Notes: generated by a model from the sequence alone, not told the origin. 64,000 bases of DNA from Phoebastria nigripes (GCA_035582835.1 JAYKAV010002950.1:186001-250000); one strand, 5' to 3'. Counted from the first letter of the stretch, positions 1 through 13,220 are shown. Translations and numbers: made by a program.

Positions 1-1507
1 TCAAGACTTTCTCTTCCCAGCACTCTGCCCAAAAGCACTTTCTCCCAGGGCTTTTTTCAAGCCTTTCCAATCAAGGGCGTACTATGGGTAACATCCCTTA
101 CTGATTTTACACAAACTTTCTTAATGGTTGTACATCTCTCCAGCTTTCCCTCTATTTCACATATCCATATAACCTTCCTCAAATCTGACTCCCATGTTAC
201 TCCGTACTCCTCAAATGCAATTCCCTGCATGATTAATGAGCTTGGGAAGTGACTTGCTCTGGTTCAGATATCTTACTTCATGGAATAAGTTTAATTATTT
301 TTAACCTGAATGAAAGATGGTTATTCGATCCATCAGCTTCAAAGCTGAATGGTGTAAACTGGTGTGATGGGACTTAAACTGTAGTATTTGTGGGAAGTCC
401 AAGTGGCACCTACACTGCTAATCCAGCTAGAGTTTCTACCATGAAATTTTCCCTGCCCTAATAAAAAATGTCTTCTTACATCTGTCACTACACTGGTCAC
501 TTCCAGCTTCTCTGAGGGAAGCAGTGGCACTGCTATTAATGCCTCTCATTAGATTTCCTTTCAGGCTGGGAGGAAACAAGGTTTCCTGTTGCAACAAACT
601 ACTGATAATTTCTTTACAATGTTTTATCTCCTGGGTTTTCTCTAGCTAAGCAAAGGGATGCTCAGGTTAGAAGACTGGCTGTATGTTAATATGGAACCAC
701 AAGGAATTGGCAAATTGCCTCAAAGGGTCTAGAGGAATGGTTAGAAGGGCAACAAAAGTGAAAGAAGCTAGCTAACGAGGTTTTACCTTGTTAGATCAGG
801 TATGAAAGTTATAATTTAGGATGATTAGAATTATCCTACTGATATCAATGGGATGAGACATTTTGTCTTGTATGTAGTGCATGGTAAGCGTAACTTGAAC
901 TCATGAATAAGTGTCCAAATATATGAGGGCAATGAATATTAATAATTAGTGTTTCTATTTTGTATTGCCATAGTGCCTAGGATTCTTGGTTGCAGACCAG
1001 GAAACCAATGAGGGAAACACCAAAAAGTTTAAGCTTGCCCCAAAATGCTTAATGGCTAACAGATAACAGGGGCCATAAGTTGCCAAAAAGGGGTGTGGGG
1101 GAGAGGGACATGGGGACAGAGGATAATAAAGACACTGGCACACTAGGCAATGATATCAGTCACCCACAGCCCATCTCCCAGCTACTGTTTTTTCAGTGTG
1201 GTAGTAAAAGAGTGCTTAAAGGAGGGAAATGATAAGGATTTTCTGTTATTTGTGGAAAGCACATTCCAAGTGAGTTAAAAAGAGGGAGAATCAGGGAAGA
1301 GAGAAAGCATGAAAACCTTTGAAAAATTTAGTAATTTGGTGCTGAAGACAATCACCATATGTTGATTGGAAGAAGCAGTGTATCCATTTTTATTGAATGA
1401 GAAATGACAGGGTGGCCAGGGCACAGGCTATGAAAGACCTGAAAGTGAATCCAAGAAAGTCATGAATGATGGCATAGAGAAAGGGGAGCGGGTGCAGGGA
1501 TGAGGGG

Positions 1508-1529
1508 AAAAAAAAAAGAAAGAAAAAAA
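1508..1529. repeat. A-rich simple tract
   Basis: A run of A interrupted by G (AAAGAAAGAAAAAAAG), with no element attached that I recognise. Confidence 0.8.
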
Positions 1530-1755
1530 GGACATAACCTCCCTGTCAGTAAAGACAGGAGGAGACTGAGTAGGACAAAGGAATAAAGTGGGAGATGAGG
1601 ATTACTTAAAGCAAGGGAAACTTCTGGCTGTAATGGAAAAACTTGAGTGACGCACATTAGGGAGTGTAATAACCTGTAATATGTAGTGTAAGGATATTTG
1701 GGTAGACTGAGAGAAACAAGGGAAAATGTGACACAAGCAATAATCTTGTATCATC

Positions 1756-1806
1756 TGGCAGATGGACTGGATGGCTGAGATCTTTTCCACCTCTTAATAT
1801 CTCCAA
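1756..1806 (+). mobile_element. Possible CR1 3'-end fragment
   Basis: GATGGACTGGATGGCTGAGA followed by TCTTTTCCACCTCT has the spacing of an old CR1 3' UTR (ggactagatga..t.. then ccttccaacct). It is short and divergent, and chance similarity is possible. Confidence 0.3.
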
Positions 1807-1944
1807 TAGCTGTACAATCTCTGTACTTTATGGCAGTGCATTTGTACTGTGAAAATATGGAAGTACACAGTGGCTTGTCAAAAGACAGTGTATCAGAGAG
1901 AAACACTTTAAAAATCTTTGCATATGAGTGGAATTTCCAAAATG

Positions 1945-2006
1945 TTTGTGTGTGTGTATATACACATATGCACATATTTCTGTATATGTACACACATATA
2001 TGTATC
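1945..2006. repeat. TG/TA/CA dinucleotide microsatellite
   Basis: TGTGTGTGTATATACACATA continues into CACATATTTCTGTATATG and CACACATATATGTAT. Alternating purine-pyrimidine with inverted halves. Frames reading through it on both strands are artefacts. Confidence 0.85.
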
Positions 2007-3889
2007 ATTGAGTCCCTCTGTTCTGTTAGAAGTAAATGTTTCCAGTATATTCAAACCAGGCTTCATNTGCAATATTGACATGAAACTTGAGATACATCTA
2101 AAATCCAATATTTTTTTTATGTGGTGTGGCATTAAAAGGCAGTGATGGTAAAAATCTTACCTGAAAACCACATTTACTAGTACATATCTTTACAGCTGTG
2201 TACTCATCAGACTGAAATCTCAGTTCCAAAGCCTCTATCAGGTGAAAGTATATAGTGTGTTTATGTTTTTAAATAAATGTTATATAGAACTAATGAGGAC
2301 AGCATTTCTTCTTCCATGTATACTGCAGATCCTTTATCTGCAGTGCAGATTTCTAATACATAGCCTGTGCTTGTTCCACTAGCAACAGAGATCTGCTTTT
2401 TAGCTCATAGACAGGAATTTTGACTGCAGTCTTGTGATTTGTTCAAACTTTAGGAGGGCTTACTTCCTGAGTGTGTACAAGCACCGTTGATGTAAATGCA
2501 CTGTGTGCATATAGAAGAATGAATGGACAGCTGAGCACGGAGAGTTGGACATATGCACATCCTTGGTATTGCCTGAGTTAGGCAGAGTGTGACTTCATTG
2601 AGCTGATGTCTGATTTTTGTTGAGTGCTGAAATAGAAAACTGTTTACTTGCATCACTCACACTGTACTGTATCACCACACTGGGAACTCCCTCTATAACA
2701 ACTTTCTAAATCTGGTATATTCATAGTGATGTAACATTCAATGTATGCTATTCAAGTATATTTGTGAACATCATATATTTGATGGAGGATGGGGAAAATA
2801 TACTGCATTAAAGCAGATAACTGTTGAAGCTTCCCAAGGTGGGAAATGAACTGCAGAAAGAGAGCAATAATTCCCTCAGAGGGAACAATACACTACACTA
2901 TGCAGTACGTCACTAAGGAGGATTTTTGATGACCTGGAGCTTTTCACTGAAAGAAGGGGTTGATGACCAAGACCAATGGGCTTTAGCAAGACTGACTAGT
3001 CCCCATGTCCCCTAGTTTCTCTGTACGTCAGTAGATAACATGGTCTCAGTGTGCACAGGTTGGGCCNTTATACAAAAGTTTGGGGTAGTTTTACTCAAGC
3101 ATTTTACTCTCTCAAGCCAAAAATTTTTCTTGGTTAACAGACTTATGAGGGGGCCTTCATAGTGTACTGAGCCTGCATTCTCTGGAGTACGAAGAGATGT
3201 TTTCACACTACTTGGTTTTCATGAGTGTTTCTTAAGATCTCTCATTAAAAAACAAATACAAGGTACACCCAGTAAAAAAGATAACACAAATCAAGCATGC
3301 ATAGTGAAAGAATGAAAAGAGTACTGATGTCTTGCCACCACTTGATAAAACCAAAGCATTTTAATTGATACGTTCACTGTATCATTCACTCTTGTGGTGC
3401 TCCTTGATACTTCAAGCATAGATATTTGAACCTCAAGCATTTAATGGACCTGGCCTACTCTTTTGTATTGATCCACCTCACTCCATATCAGTGGTGATGT
3501 TCTTTACTCCCTCCCTGTAAAATGAAAAGGAATCAAATCAAAGTATCCTAAACTTGTTGATTCAAAGCTGTTTCATCTATCAGTATAGAAAAATAGGTTA
3601 AGAATCTTTTTCACAGTCTTTCTTCTGCAAACTAAATTGAAGCGACCTGGCTTAAAGTAACCTGGATCTCAGTCATAAAAACAATATGTCACTGCAGTGG
3701 CAAATCCAGAATTTATGACTCATATTTCTCTCATCTGCTCTTGGCTTTATTACTCTTTACTGCTTAAGTATAAGAACCCATGACACTGCTAGGATCTCTG
3801 AGAACTGCTTGGCCAGTAAATTTGTGACAAGGCAGATTCAGGACTTAGGAGCCTAATTTCCAACACCCTCTAATGTTCAAAAAATGTGG

Positions 3890-4215
3890 CTTCTGAAGGA
3901 AAGAAATGTTATCCTTTTTGTGTCTTGTATTTCCTTTTGCTGCTTAGTTTTGAGCTTTATCTTTACTCCTTCCCCTTTGATTCCTAATGAAAGAGAAAGG
4001 TGTTTTTTTTAGTCTGAAGGAGAATCTTTAGAAACTCTGAAGTCCCCTGGGTCTTCCGCACCTATGGGGAGATATTGATATATCACGGTGAAGCCTGTCC
4101 AGGCTGTGAACCCCCATGAGAGATTGTGTGCCTGATCTTTTCTGCTTGCCTAGGAGAGTGAGTTAATAAACGGTCTCAATCTCTGTCTAATTCAGGATTG
4201 TCATCTCTATTCTCA
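3890..4215 (+). mobile_element. Possible solo LTR 3' part (ERVL-like)
   Basis: AGTTAATAAACGGTCTCAAT with the polyadenylation signal AATAAA at 4165-4170 is followed by TCTCTGTCTAATTCAGGA. This resembles the R/U5 end of avian ERVL-type LTRs, in which TTAATAAACTGTCTT is followed by a pyrimidine-rich tail. No internal retroviral coding sequence, primer-binding site or matching second LTR is visible nearby, and the TG start and target duplication could not be placed. The 5' boundary is a guess. Confidence 0.35.
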
Positions 4216-7200
4216 TTTAACTTTATAATCTTANTATTCTGTTTGAGATAGTGTTTAAACTTTAATTTCAGCAGGAAAAAAAAGAATAGTAACATCTCAC
4301 TCAGTTATTTTTGAAAGATCTATAGGTTGCCACAAAAGGTGAAACATCTTGAAACATTTGAGGCAAAACATTACCCACAAATAATTCAAGTGCAAGTACA
4401 AAACTGAATCTAGCTGGACACAATGGGAAGTCTGACAAAATCACTGATCCTTGTAAGAGAAAGGAAGCTAAGGCACAAGAGTTAAGGTCTGCCAAAGATT
4501 ACTTATTTCTACCTATTGTTTTCTTCTTACAGTAATATTTTTAAAATATTTTTGAATTGTGTATGTAGTTTATTTAATATGCAATCAGGAGTAAGTCTGG
4601 AATTGGAGTAGTGTACTATCAAATGACAAAGCTCTTCTAATAATTCAAAATAAGCTGAAAGAATAAAGAAAAAAAACAGAGCACAGTGTAGTAAAAGTTG
4701 GACCCCAGTCAGTGCCAGACTGCCAACTGTTAATAAATTATGTCTTTGGTCTGTCGTATTTGAGATGTTGAACTGAAATGTCAGTAAGAGTGTTCATATG
4801 CTGCTATTTGATGCTGAAAACTCATTATTAAAGACAGGTTGTCTATTCAAAAATTTCTCCCTTTCTTGTCGTATTTCATGCTTAACCAAATGGACGTATG
4901 TCTCTATCACAATTGTCCTGGACCATTAGCATGAATAAGCCAGGGTGTCTATAAACTTGTGATGTGTTTGTGGATACTTGCTGAATGATATTTGTGGGAA
5001 ACATGGCTAAGAAGTTTGGGAAGCAACTGGAAGAACTGATGAAACTTATTTCAACCTATTGAAAGAATATTTTGGCTTTTATAAGCCACATGTAGCTGGG
5101 TATTCTCATGAGAATTCAGAGATACCTCTACTGATTTAATCAAAGGGTAGCAAATATGTAGAGGATAATCACAAAATAATTTCTCCATTTGTTGTTGCAG
5201 AGAAAATCTTTGCTTCCATAATCTTAACTGAACACATTGTTAAGAAATTTTTGCCAGGCAGACAGTGTGGAAATACAGAAGACAGAGATTATTATCAGTA
5301 TAGTTTTCAGCACCATAAAGCAATAGGAAAATAGTCAAGAATGAAATCAGTGCCTTAACAGATCTCAGGTAGTCTTTCCATATAGTTGGCAGAGAGGACC
5401 ACAAGAAATCATTAGTCAGAAAAGACTGAGCCACAAAGTCAACCTGAAAGTTGAATAGAAATTGAACTAGAGGAAGTACCTCTAGAAGTTTCCAGATGTT
5501 GTCATGGTTAGGGTCACTGCACATGGTGGTATTCCCAGTGTTACTTCTGTTTCCAGTAACAAATTGCAAGCTCTCAATTTTCTGCTCCTCCATATAACAT
5601 TATGCTTACCTATATGCCTTGGGGAACATAAGGAAATTAATGTGTGTATGTTTTAGGTTGTTCCCTGCCTTTGGTCTGCTACTAAGTCTCCTGGAGGCTT
5701 GACCTGGTATCTGTTGTGTACTGATGACTCTTTTCCTAGACAACAGAGTTTTTCCCTTTCCCTCTGTGCCTTTCAGCAGCAGTTTGGTCCACCAACACTC
5801 AGTTTTGGGCGTCAGCCTCTTCCTGGTAAGAGTTATGTGCTGCGTAACATAACGCACTGATGGTTATTCATCACTTCTAGTGGGTGAAACCTCTACATGT
5901 CATGTCATGTGCTTCTAGATGAGAAAATAAACATCAGGCTATCTAAAGTGAACAGTCTATCTGCAAGGGCCAAGGTTAGATTCTGAAGAAAAAAAAGAGC
6001 ATTTTACTAGCAAAAATATTTTAATCTAGTTTTATAAAACAGTAAGACAAGAATCACAACATCACTACTGTATGCCTGCAATAATAGCTGGCCTAAGAAG
6101 AAAATGCATTGGGCTTAAAGGCGTGGTTTGAATGTTGCGGTAGGTGTGCCTCATGATTCAGAAAAACTTTCTACAAGAAAATAAAATTTAGTAAATATTC
6201 TCGTAGTATCAGTGTAAGAGACTGCCTTATGTCTAACCCAAAGGGGGAAAAAGTGNTATATCCACTGACTTAAAGGAGCTGAATTGTCTCTGATACCATG
6301 GGACTCTTGCAGCATAATCTGTGGTATGATATGCTTCTTCTAGCACTGGCTGAATATAAGACGTTGACTATCCTCTGTGTTTGTATATCATGATCTGTTT
6401 TACTTGAATAGATTGATCAGCCCTTATTTCCCAGTTTAAAAAGACCTTGACAATAGGTTTTTTTATTGGCGAGTATTCTTTACCAAAGTGTCTTTCGGTA
6501 AAATTGCTTTTAAGACTATGAGGAGGGGTTGTTANTCGTGGAACCTAGACCACTCTTGGTGATTCTGTGGATCCCAAGGAGATAGGGACGGGGCACCTGG
6601 ACCTTGCTTACATGTTTGGAACCAACGTTCTTTGAAAGAAATATGGACTTTCAAGTGAGCCTTTATCCTTTGTGGAGATTTCAACATTTTTCTTTGGGAA
6701 TAAGTTAGCACATGTGTTAGACGTGTACCTGAAATACCAGTTAAACCATGCACACATGTCAAGCCATAGGTTTTTGCTTGTCCTCAAATATTGGAAGACT
6801 TTTAGCTGTGGATGAGGAATTTTTAAAACTTCCCTGAAATAGAATTAAAAGAAATCCAGGTTTTTAGGGCAAGTACACTCAAATAAATAAACTCCATCAA
6901 TATTCAGGATACCTTTAGACTTGCTTTAATTAAATTAGGTTATCTGTATCCCTTGCAATTTATGGCTGATATTATCCATAAACCTACAGTGTTACATTGC
7001 AAGGTACAGCTTGGATCTCCTATAATTCTGACATAGTGTCCACTTTTTAGTCTTCCAACAATACTTTCATCTTAAAAGTGATGAAAAAGAAAGACATCCG
7101 TGTGTGACAATGTCTGATGTAAAATACAGCATGTTTTATGCTGCAGCCATGTCCTTAAAAATGTATCATATACTGTCCCACTGGGAGATGCGTGCTTACT

Positions 7201-10200
7201 GGGACAATAGCTTCATTTGTAAGCATCCTCTTTGGCAGCCCAGGAAAGGATAGCCAACTAACTGACAGCAGCATAGCATTTAAGTCACGGTTCTGGTGCA
7301 GAATTGAATATAGAAGAGAAGGAATGACTAGCTCTTGAACTGCAGTGAAGAAATGATTTGTGCTGCCTGCTGGTATATAAAGTATATTATGCACAATAAG
7401 AGCTGTTTAGTTCCCCTGGCTTTTAGGTCTACAACTCCCCACAATGTTGGTGGAGCATAATGCACTGGGCAAGTTTATTCTTTCTTATGGCTTGGGCAAT
7501 TATTTGGCATTGATTTTCTTAAAGTTTTGTCTTGCATGTCAGCTTTTTGTTGGCAAACTTTGCAGAAGAGTTTGATCAAGTCAGTAAAGATGTGAGAATA
7601 TGGATGAGATCAGTATTTGGCTCATGCTTTCCTTTTATGAGACAGAAATATCAAAAATAGAGTTTTCAACCCTGCTCTCCAGACACACACCCACAGATGG
7701 AGGGATGGACCTGTATTTGATTTGTTTGATTTGATATTGTTCCCTGATAAATCTCACACTTCTTAACATTTCTATCATTTACTCTGCTTATAATAATCAG
7801 AATACTCTGAATTGGCTCCACATGATGGGACTGCTTTCTCATTTGCATTTTTTAAGCAGTGACTCTGCATTGATTCAAAACCAGTTGACCAGTTATGCTG
7901 ACATGATATAACAGCACTGGTTTTGCTGAATTAAAACAACGGAGCCTAATTATCCACTATTTAACTGAGTATTTATGAGGCATTTTCAGCCATACAAAAA
8001 AAGTGTAAAGTACCACTGTTCTGATTTGGTAGCAGTTTCCATCTTCTTTGTGCAGGTGAGAGTGAACACATAACGTGCAAAGCTGAGATGATTCTTAAAC
8101 TACCGCCTGCATGCTGTTTTATTTTGTGATGACTGTAATTGGAGCCGTTTGCTGGTTATCCTGTTCTCTAATGTGAACAGCCCAGGAAGTGCTATCTGTG
8201 ATATTATGTAAATCAAGAAGCTACTTTTGCTAAATTGGCCTAAGAAGAAAATAAAGATCACCCCCTTAAATTCTGATTATGGTATTCTTACCATATTCTT
8301 ATTCATATGTAGGTAGGAAGAATACTTCCATCGCCTTTCATAATGCTTTAAAAAGTATTTTTAAGAAGTCAAAAGTACTCTAAGTGAACATTTTTGTCTT
8401 CTCTTAAATATGTATTGTCCTCTTTATAAGTTCATCTTTAAAACTAGGGTGTCTAAATTTAGACACATGACACATAAAGCTATGTTTAATGTAGTATTTA
8501 AAGTTGGCAGAGATACAGACACCTGAATTTTAGGCACTACATTTGAAAATTCTTCCTTCTATCTATAGATACAATAGCTCCTGAGGACATTAACGGAGCT
8601 GTACCTGGGCCTATCAAGAGAACTGCACTGCCCTTCTTTCTTATGCCCCAATCTTAGCTTCTCAGGTGAATTCAGAAAGCTGTAGGTTTCAACTTGCTGT
8701 TTGTAATGAGCCTAGTGGGCAAAGTAATACGAATTGAACTCACAGGGGGCATTCCTGACAGAGTTCAAACCTCTTACGGTGTCTTTAATAAGACCTTTCT
8801 TTTAAGTCAGTTGGAAAACTGAATAGACCACGTGAAAGGTGGGCTTTACAGTTCAGTATATATGCGTGTTACACCAAAGAGAGGCCCTGGGAGAAGAAGA
8901 GAGAAGCTGAAGTGATGCACCTACTCTCCTGGGGAGAGAGTTTCAAACACTTACTTGTGAATATAGTCCATTCCTGTAATGACACTGCCTCAGTGCGTAA
9001 CAATTGCTCATATGAATATGACTGCAGGAATGACCCAGTTTCTTATTTTAAGGCAATTGTCATAGGACATTTGGGGCTGTGTCACAGTAAAGGTCCTTTC
9101 AGCTGGGTCAGCCTCTGAGCTGACACGTGGTGTAAGTGAATGCCCTGTAGAAAGACACATTTTGCACATCAGCTCCTTGGAAACTCCCAGTAGGACAACC
9201 AGGTGAGATGGTACCAATAGCTCACAAACCAGCTTGCAGTAAGAGATCATGTTAAGTGGCTACTGCTTTCTAATTGCCCCGGTGTAGTCATGACCTCCAT
9301 GTGAATCACCTTGTACAGATATGCCTGTCTCCTCCTGTGCTTCTGGCACATCCTTAGAAGCTTTGTTAGTGTGTGGTCTTGTGGTCATATAAGATTAATC
9401 CAGTGAGAAACTGGAGACAACCAGAACCATCAGGATGAGACATCTTGGTCCATTAGGAATTGGACTCCAGACCAATGTTAAGCACAGAGACAGCCCAGCT
9501 GACACCCAGATGACCTCCTCCAAGTTAATGAGTCAGGGCCAAATCTCAAAGCTCAGACTACTTGACCTCCCTCTGCTGCTTATGCCAAAGTCAGGCACAA
9601 AAGGCTCGTGACGTATTTACATGACATAGAAAGAGTAAAGAGTATAGCAAGTTCTTTCAGAATTCAAAAACAGGACCAGAAGATGGTGACAGGTAATTGC
9701 GCCTCTTTCCCAAAGCATTTCCCCTTGTGGAAACTTCTGTGGATTTTTCCCTATCTCTCCCCTTCTCTATGTATATGAGATTCCTCAGAGAGGTGGTGAA
9801 GAGAAGGTACATCCTTAGAGGGATGTAGAAAATTTTCAGAGTTTTCAGAGCATAAAAAAAGTACTCAAATCCCACACCTTCTCTGTAGAAAACAGTTGTG
9901 TAATTCTCTTGGTAGACTTGGAAAACCTGTCTGTCTGCTTTTAACAATAGACTCATAGCTTTCCAGCGTAGATTTTCTCTTTAACAAGCTTAATTTATAG
10001 TCTTATCTCAGTGTTTCCAAAAAGACCAATTTCTGGTTGAAGAGCGTGATTCAAAGATCTGACTGAACACTCATTTATCATTAATAAATTTAGATTAGGT
10101 GGGAAAAAAAGATTCTAGTGGTCTTCCGAATAGCATATCCCAGGCAAGAAATGTAAATTGTTTTAAGATATATTTTGGAAAGTTTATGAAATAAATTATA

Positions 10201-10880
10201 TAGCCATCCAGGCAAATTCTTGACGACAGCAAATAAAGTTTGTCGTATGAATCACTGGAATTCCAATATTTTGGACTATCAAAGGTGAAAGGTGACAGGC
10301 TCACTTTCACTATACTTGGGTTGTAGTAATCCCAAGCTTCAGAACATCCGCTGAATGTGTGTGGGACTCAGGAAGGGACTGTTCTACACAAATGCATAAT
10401 TAAGCTTCTGGGTTTCTCCATCATTTTCTGATGCGCTAGATGTTGGCCAGAGTTGGATTCAGGGTATAGCAGGTTGCAGTGGTGCTCTTAGTGATGCTAA
10501 ATTCTGTTAGGAGGCTTACTGGTACATCTTGATCATTGTTGAGCTAAATCTGGTAATTGATTTAAGAGGGATTATTTTATCCTTATTTAGATTTACAGAG
10601 ACCACTGTGGTGTGTTTTATTCACATTATAAAATGAGTGAGGATTCAGCTCCTAGAATCTCTGAGAACTTTATCCAACAACATCTTTTATTATTGCAGGG
10701 ATCTGGGACACTGGCAAAATTCTCAGTGTCTTTTGCTGTCTTCCTGTAGCATATTATGTTTGTAGTTCTTGTCTAATTTTACAGATCAGAAGTAAATGGC
10801 TTGGAGCTGTTCTGTGGTGAGAACACCAGCCAGTCCATGACCCCTTCCAAATCTCTTGCATGATAGTTGATGTGCTAGTA
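4216..10880. other. Non-coding, no gene seen
   Basis: Nothing assignable in 6.7 kb. The longest frame, 117 codons on the minus strand at 5240-5593, has no recognisable domain. A slightly richer patch at 8900-9600 is complex sequence without a visible frame. Ambiguous bases at 4234, 6256 and 6535. Confidence 0.6.
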
Positions 10881-10942
10881 CGGTAAATTGGATTTATGAC
10901 CCATGAGGTCATTTCCAGTTCTTTGTTCCTATAGGATCTCCT
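10881..10942 (+). mobile_element. Possible CR1 3'-end fragment
   Basis: AATTGGATTTATGACCCATG followed by AGGTCATTTCCAGTTCTTTG resembles the CR1 3' UTR pattern (GGACTAGATGACCTCCTGAG, then GTCCCTTCCA and a TATGATTCT-like end). Only about 60 bp match, so this is a suggestion, not a firm call. Confidence 0.4.
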
Positions 10943-12329
10943 TCCACAGACATTACTTTATTTGTAAGAATACAAAGCCATATGCAAACCAGGAAAACAT
11001 ATAAACAAAAACCCAAGGGCATGACTTACCTGGGTCCCAGGTGGCTCTTCATTGACATTGGTGAATGACTAGAAAAATATCAAGAGCAATAAGCACCTGC
11101 TTTCATTTTCATATTATTCAGATATTTTGTATAATGCTTTGTGTTGAAGATCTGTACTATGTAGAGCCAGATTTGTTCTTATTCCCCTTCATTTACTGAA
11201 AAGATACGGCTAAAAGTCAATCCACAAGCAAGTATGGAACTAAGAGATCCTGTTTCTAGTGCCAGTCAGATTGCCATAGATTCTTTGCTCACCTCTCTAT
11301 GTATAATCCCATCGAACTAAGCCACATTTGTGATTTATTATCTTGGCTTCTCCCAGGTCATTATAGGGTAAATCCAAGTTTATGAGGAAACGACTGTTCT
11401 CCTCACACTGACAAGACATGTTCTTGCTGTTTATAGCTGATCCAGTTTTGGTGCAGACACTTCATATCAAAATTAAGGCAGCTGCGATTACTTCTGAAAT
11501 CTAGGAAGTGATTTAATAAATGCAGAGTATTGACTGGCTGGATAACACTGTTACCACAGAAACAGGATCTCTTTCAAACTTTTGTTTTTGAATTATTAAA
11601 GAGGGTATGCCAGAAAAAAACCAATAATAATCACCTCATCTACATGCCTCAACACCAATCCTTTATCCAACATGAAGTGACTGCACTGAGCAGTTGGGCC
11701 AATGATGGCAGCTCACTTGCTCTGGAGATGTTTCAGGCACTCCACTGTTTCACTGCAGCACGACTGTCTTAAGAACAGTATAAAGTTCAGCTGCACAGTT
11801 TAAAGGGCACATCTACCACTGGCTCCCCTTTGAGACATTAAAAACAAACAAGCTATGAATAAAATTTTTAGTGACTTATCTGCTGTTTAATTAACGATAC
11901 CCCTCTGCTATGCAAGACATAAATAAATGTACATTTGTGTACACTGTGCCAATTGCTGAACTCTTTGGTCCTTTCTGACTGGTGTATAATGTATAATGTC
12001 TCAGGTTTCTGTTAAACTCTCTAGTCCTGGGCTTCTGGTGAAAAATCAGAGGAGAATGCACAAGAGACAGGGACATAAGTTGTATTTCATCCAGCTCATG
12101 GACTTCTACAAGGTGGTAAATTCTTGTGTCTGATAACCACTTTTTTCCTGTATAAATTCATTTCATAGTATGAGCATGGTGTCTCATTTAGAGACAAAAA
12201 GCTAACAGTCAGCATTGGGATTTTGGTACGCCGTCTTGCTTCAGGTGTTCTTCCAATGTGTGATTGTACAAGCACGACACATCCATTGGGGTTTACACCC
12301 ATCCGCTGCCTAAACCACATATCACCGGT
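10943..12329. other. Non-coding, no gene seen
   Basis: Mostly AT-rich. A GAGCCAGATTTGTTCTTATT stretch at 11165 weakly recalls the GGGCCAGATT palindromic repeats. Otherwise nothing. Confidence 0.55.
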
Positions 12330-12757
12330 GCATGCTNGGTCCCGGCTGGGGTGGCTCAGGTACTGCTGGGGAGAGGAAGGAGTCCGGTGGCCGCCTGCTC
12401 TCGCTGCCAGGGTTCAGGGCCTGCTCTGCCTCTCCTATGTGTGTTTGATGGCAGAGGTGGGGAGGCAGGGTGCGGCAGTGCAGGAGCCCGGGAAATGGAG
12501 GCAGCCCACCAAAAGGGCTTCTCTGCATCAGCTGCCTCCAAGACAGAGAGGGAGGATAGTTAACCTCAGCCTGATCAGAGGGGCAGCCCCGTATCTGACT
12601 CAGTGAACGCTACATTTCACATTATAGGCTCTTGCAGATCTGGCTGCCCCAACAGCATTGGCAGCATAAGGGTTACCACTTCATGCACAGCCTGGCTGTG
12701 TCTTCAGCTGATGTTTGCACAATCCAGCTTTATTTTTACTGCAATCCAAGTGTGTCA

Positions 12758-12809
12758 GGGCACTGGGGGCACTGGGGGCTCCCTGGGGAGTGGCAGGGGT
12801 CTCCTGGGG
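12758..12809 (+). other. Predicted G-quadruplex cluster, plus strand
   Basis: Six G-runs of three to five occur in 52 bp. The first four (12758-12788) are separated by loops of CACT, CACT and CTCCCT, meeting the G3+N1-7 rule. Runs at 12796-12799 and 12806-12809 extend it. Structure in the cell is inferred. Confidence 0.75.
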
Positions 12810-12830
12810 CAGCAGGCCAGGCCCTGGCAG

Positions 12831-12852
12831 CCCGTCCCGTCCCACCCCACCC
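12831..12852 (-). other. Predicted G-quadruplex / i-motif, minus strand
   Basis: Five C-runs of three or four bases with spacers GT, GT, A and A give a minus-strand G-quadruplex motif with very short loops, a form usually considered stable. It sits about 20 bp downstream of the plus-strand cluster. Confidence 0.75.
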
Positions 12853-13220
12853 TGGAGCAGGGCAGCTGGGGACACCGGGGCAGCCCCAGCCCCAGGCATT
12901 GGGCACCTCCGTGGGGATGGGCTGAGGTTGGGACAGGATGTCGGCCTGTGGGTGGGGGTCAGGGTCAGGCCCAGTGAGCGTAACTAGGGTCAGACATGCC
13001 CAGGATGTGTGGGCAGGGCCATGGGGACGAGGAAGGTGCACACAAGCTGAGGTACCCGTGGCTGTGCCCCTGCGATACAGGTCAGGGATAAGCCCTTCAC
13101 AAAACTCCCTTGGGGTGCAGGGCTGGGATTTCTCTGGGGGTGTTGATAGGTGCAGTTTTGACATTGAACTCGATTGCAGAGGGTTGACTGGATGTCAAGA
13201 GCTCTGGCAGTAGTTGTGTC

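Larger units (their letters stand above)
1..3889. other. Non-coding, no gene seen
   Basis: AT-rich sequence with no exon-like frame. It holds only the A-rich tract at 1508, the TG/TA microsatellite at 1945 and the doubtful CR1 tail at 1756. Ambiguous bases at 2067 and 3067. Confidence 0.6.
12330..13220. other. GC-rich, CpG-poor block with G-runs
   Basis: The base composition changes abruptly from AT-rich flanks to strongly GC-rich for about 0.9 kb, densest at 12750-13050. It is rich in GGGG, CCCC, CTGG and CAGG words but comparatively poor in CpG, so it is not a classic CpG island. Many overlapping open frames on both strands (for example 12223-12606, 12603-12977 and 12736-13164) follow from the low frequency of stop codons and show no domain. 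A polyadenylation-type AATAAA lies at 13314-13319 just downstream, which leaves an LTR or other inserted element as one explanation. Local GC-biased gene conversion or an old minisatellite are others. Confidence 0.6.

Noticed and set aside
1945..2006. CRISPR-like or tandem array
   Set aside because: It is an ordinary dinucleotide microsatellite; no spaced direct repeats occur anywhere in the window.
4021..4085. GATATTGATATATC palindrome as a regulatory operator
   Set aside because: Short AT-rich palindromes are common by chance here and it lies within the possible LTR.
5240..5593. 117-codon minus-strand open frame
   Set aside because: No domain or family resemblance; length is within chance for AT-rich DNA of this size scanned in six frames.
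12223..13213. Several overlapping 90-142 codon frames on both strands
   Set aside because: They arise from scarcity of stop codons in the GC-rich block; compositions are G/P/A-rich and no splice or domain pattern is present.
12330..13220. CpG island promoter
   Set aside because: GC is high but CpG is scarce, and no first-exon or start pattern is visible.
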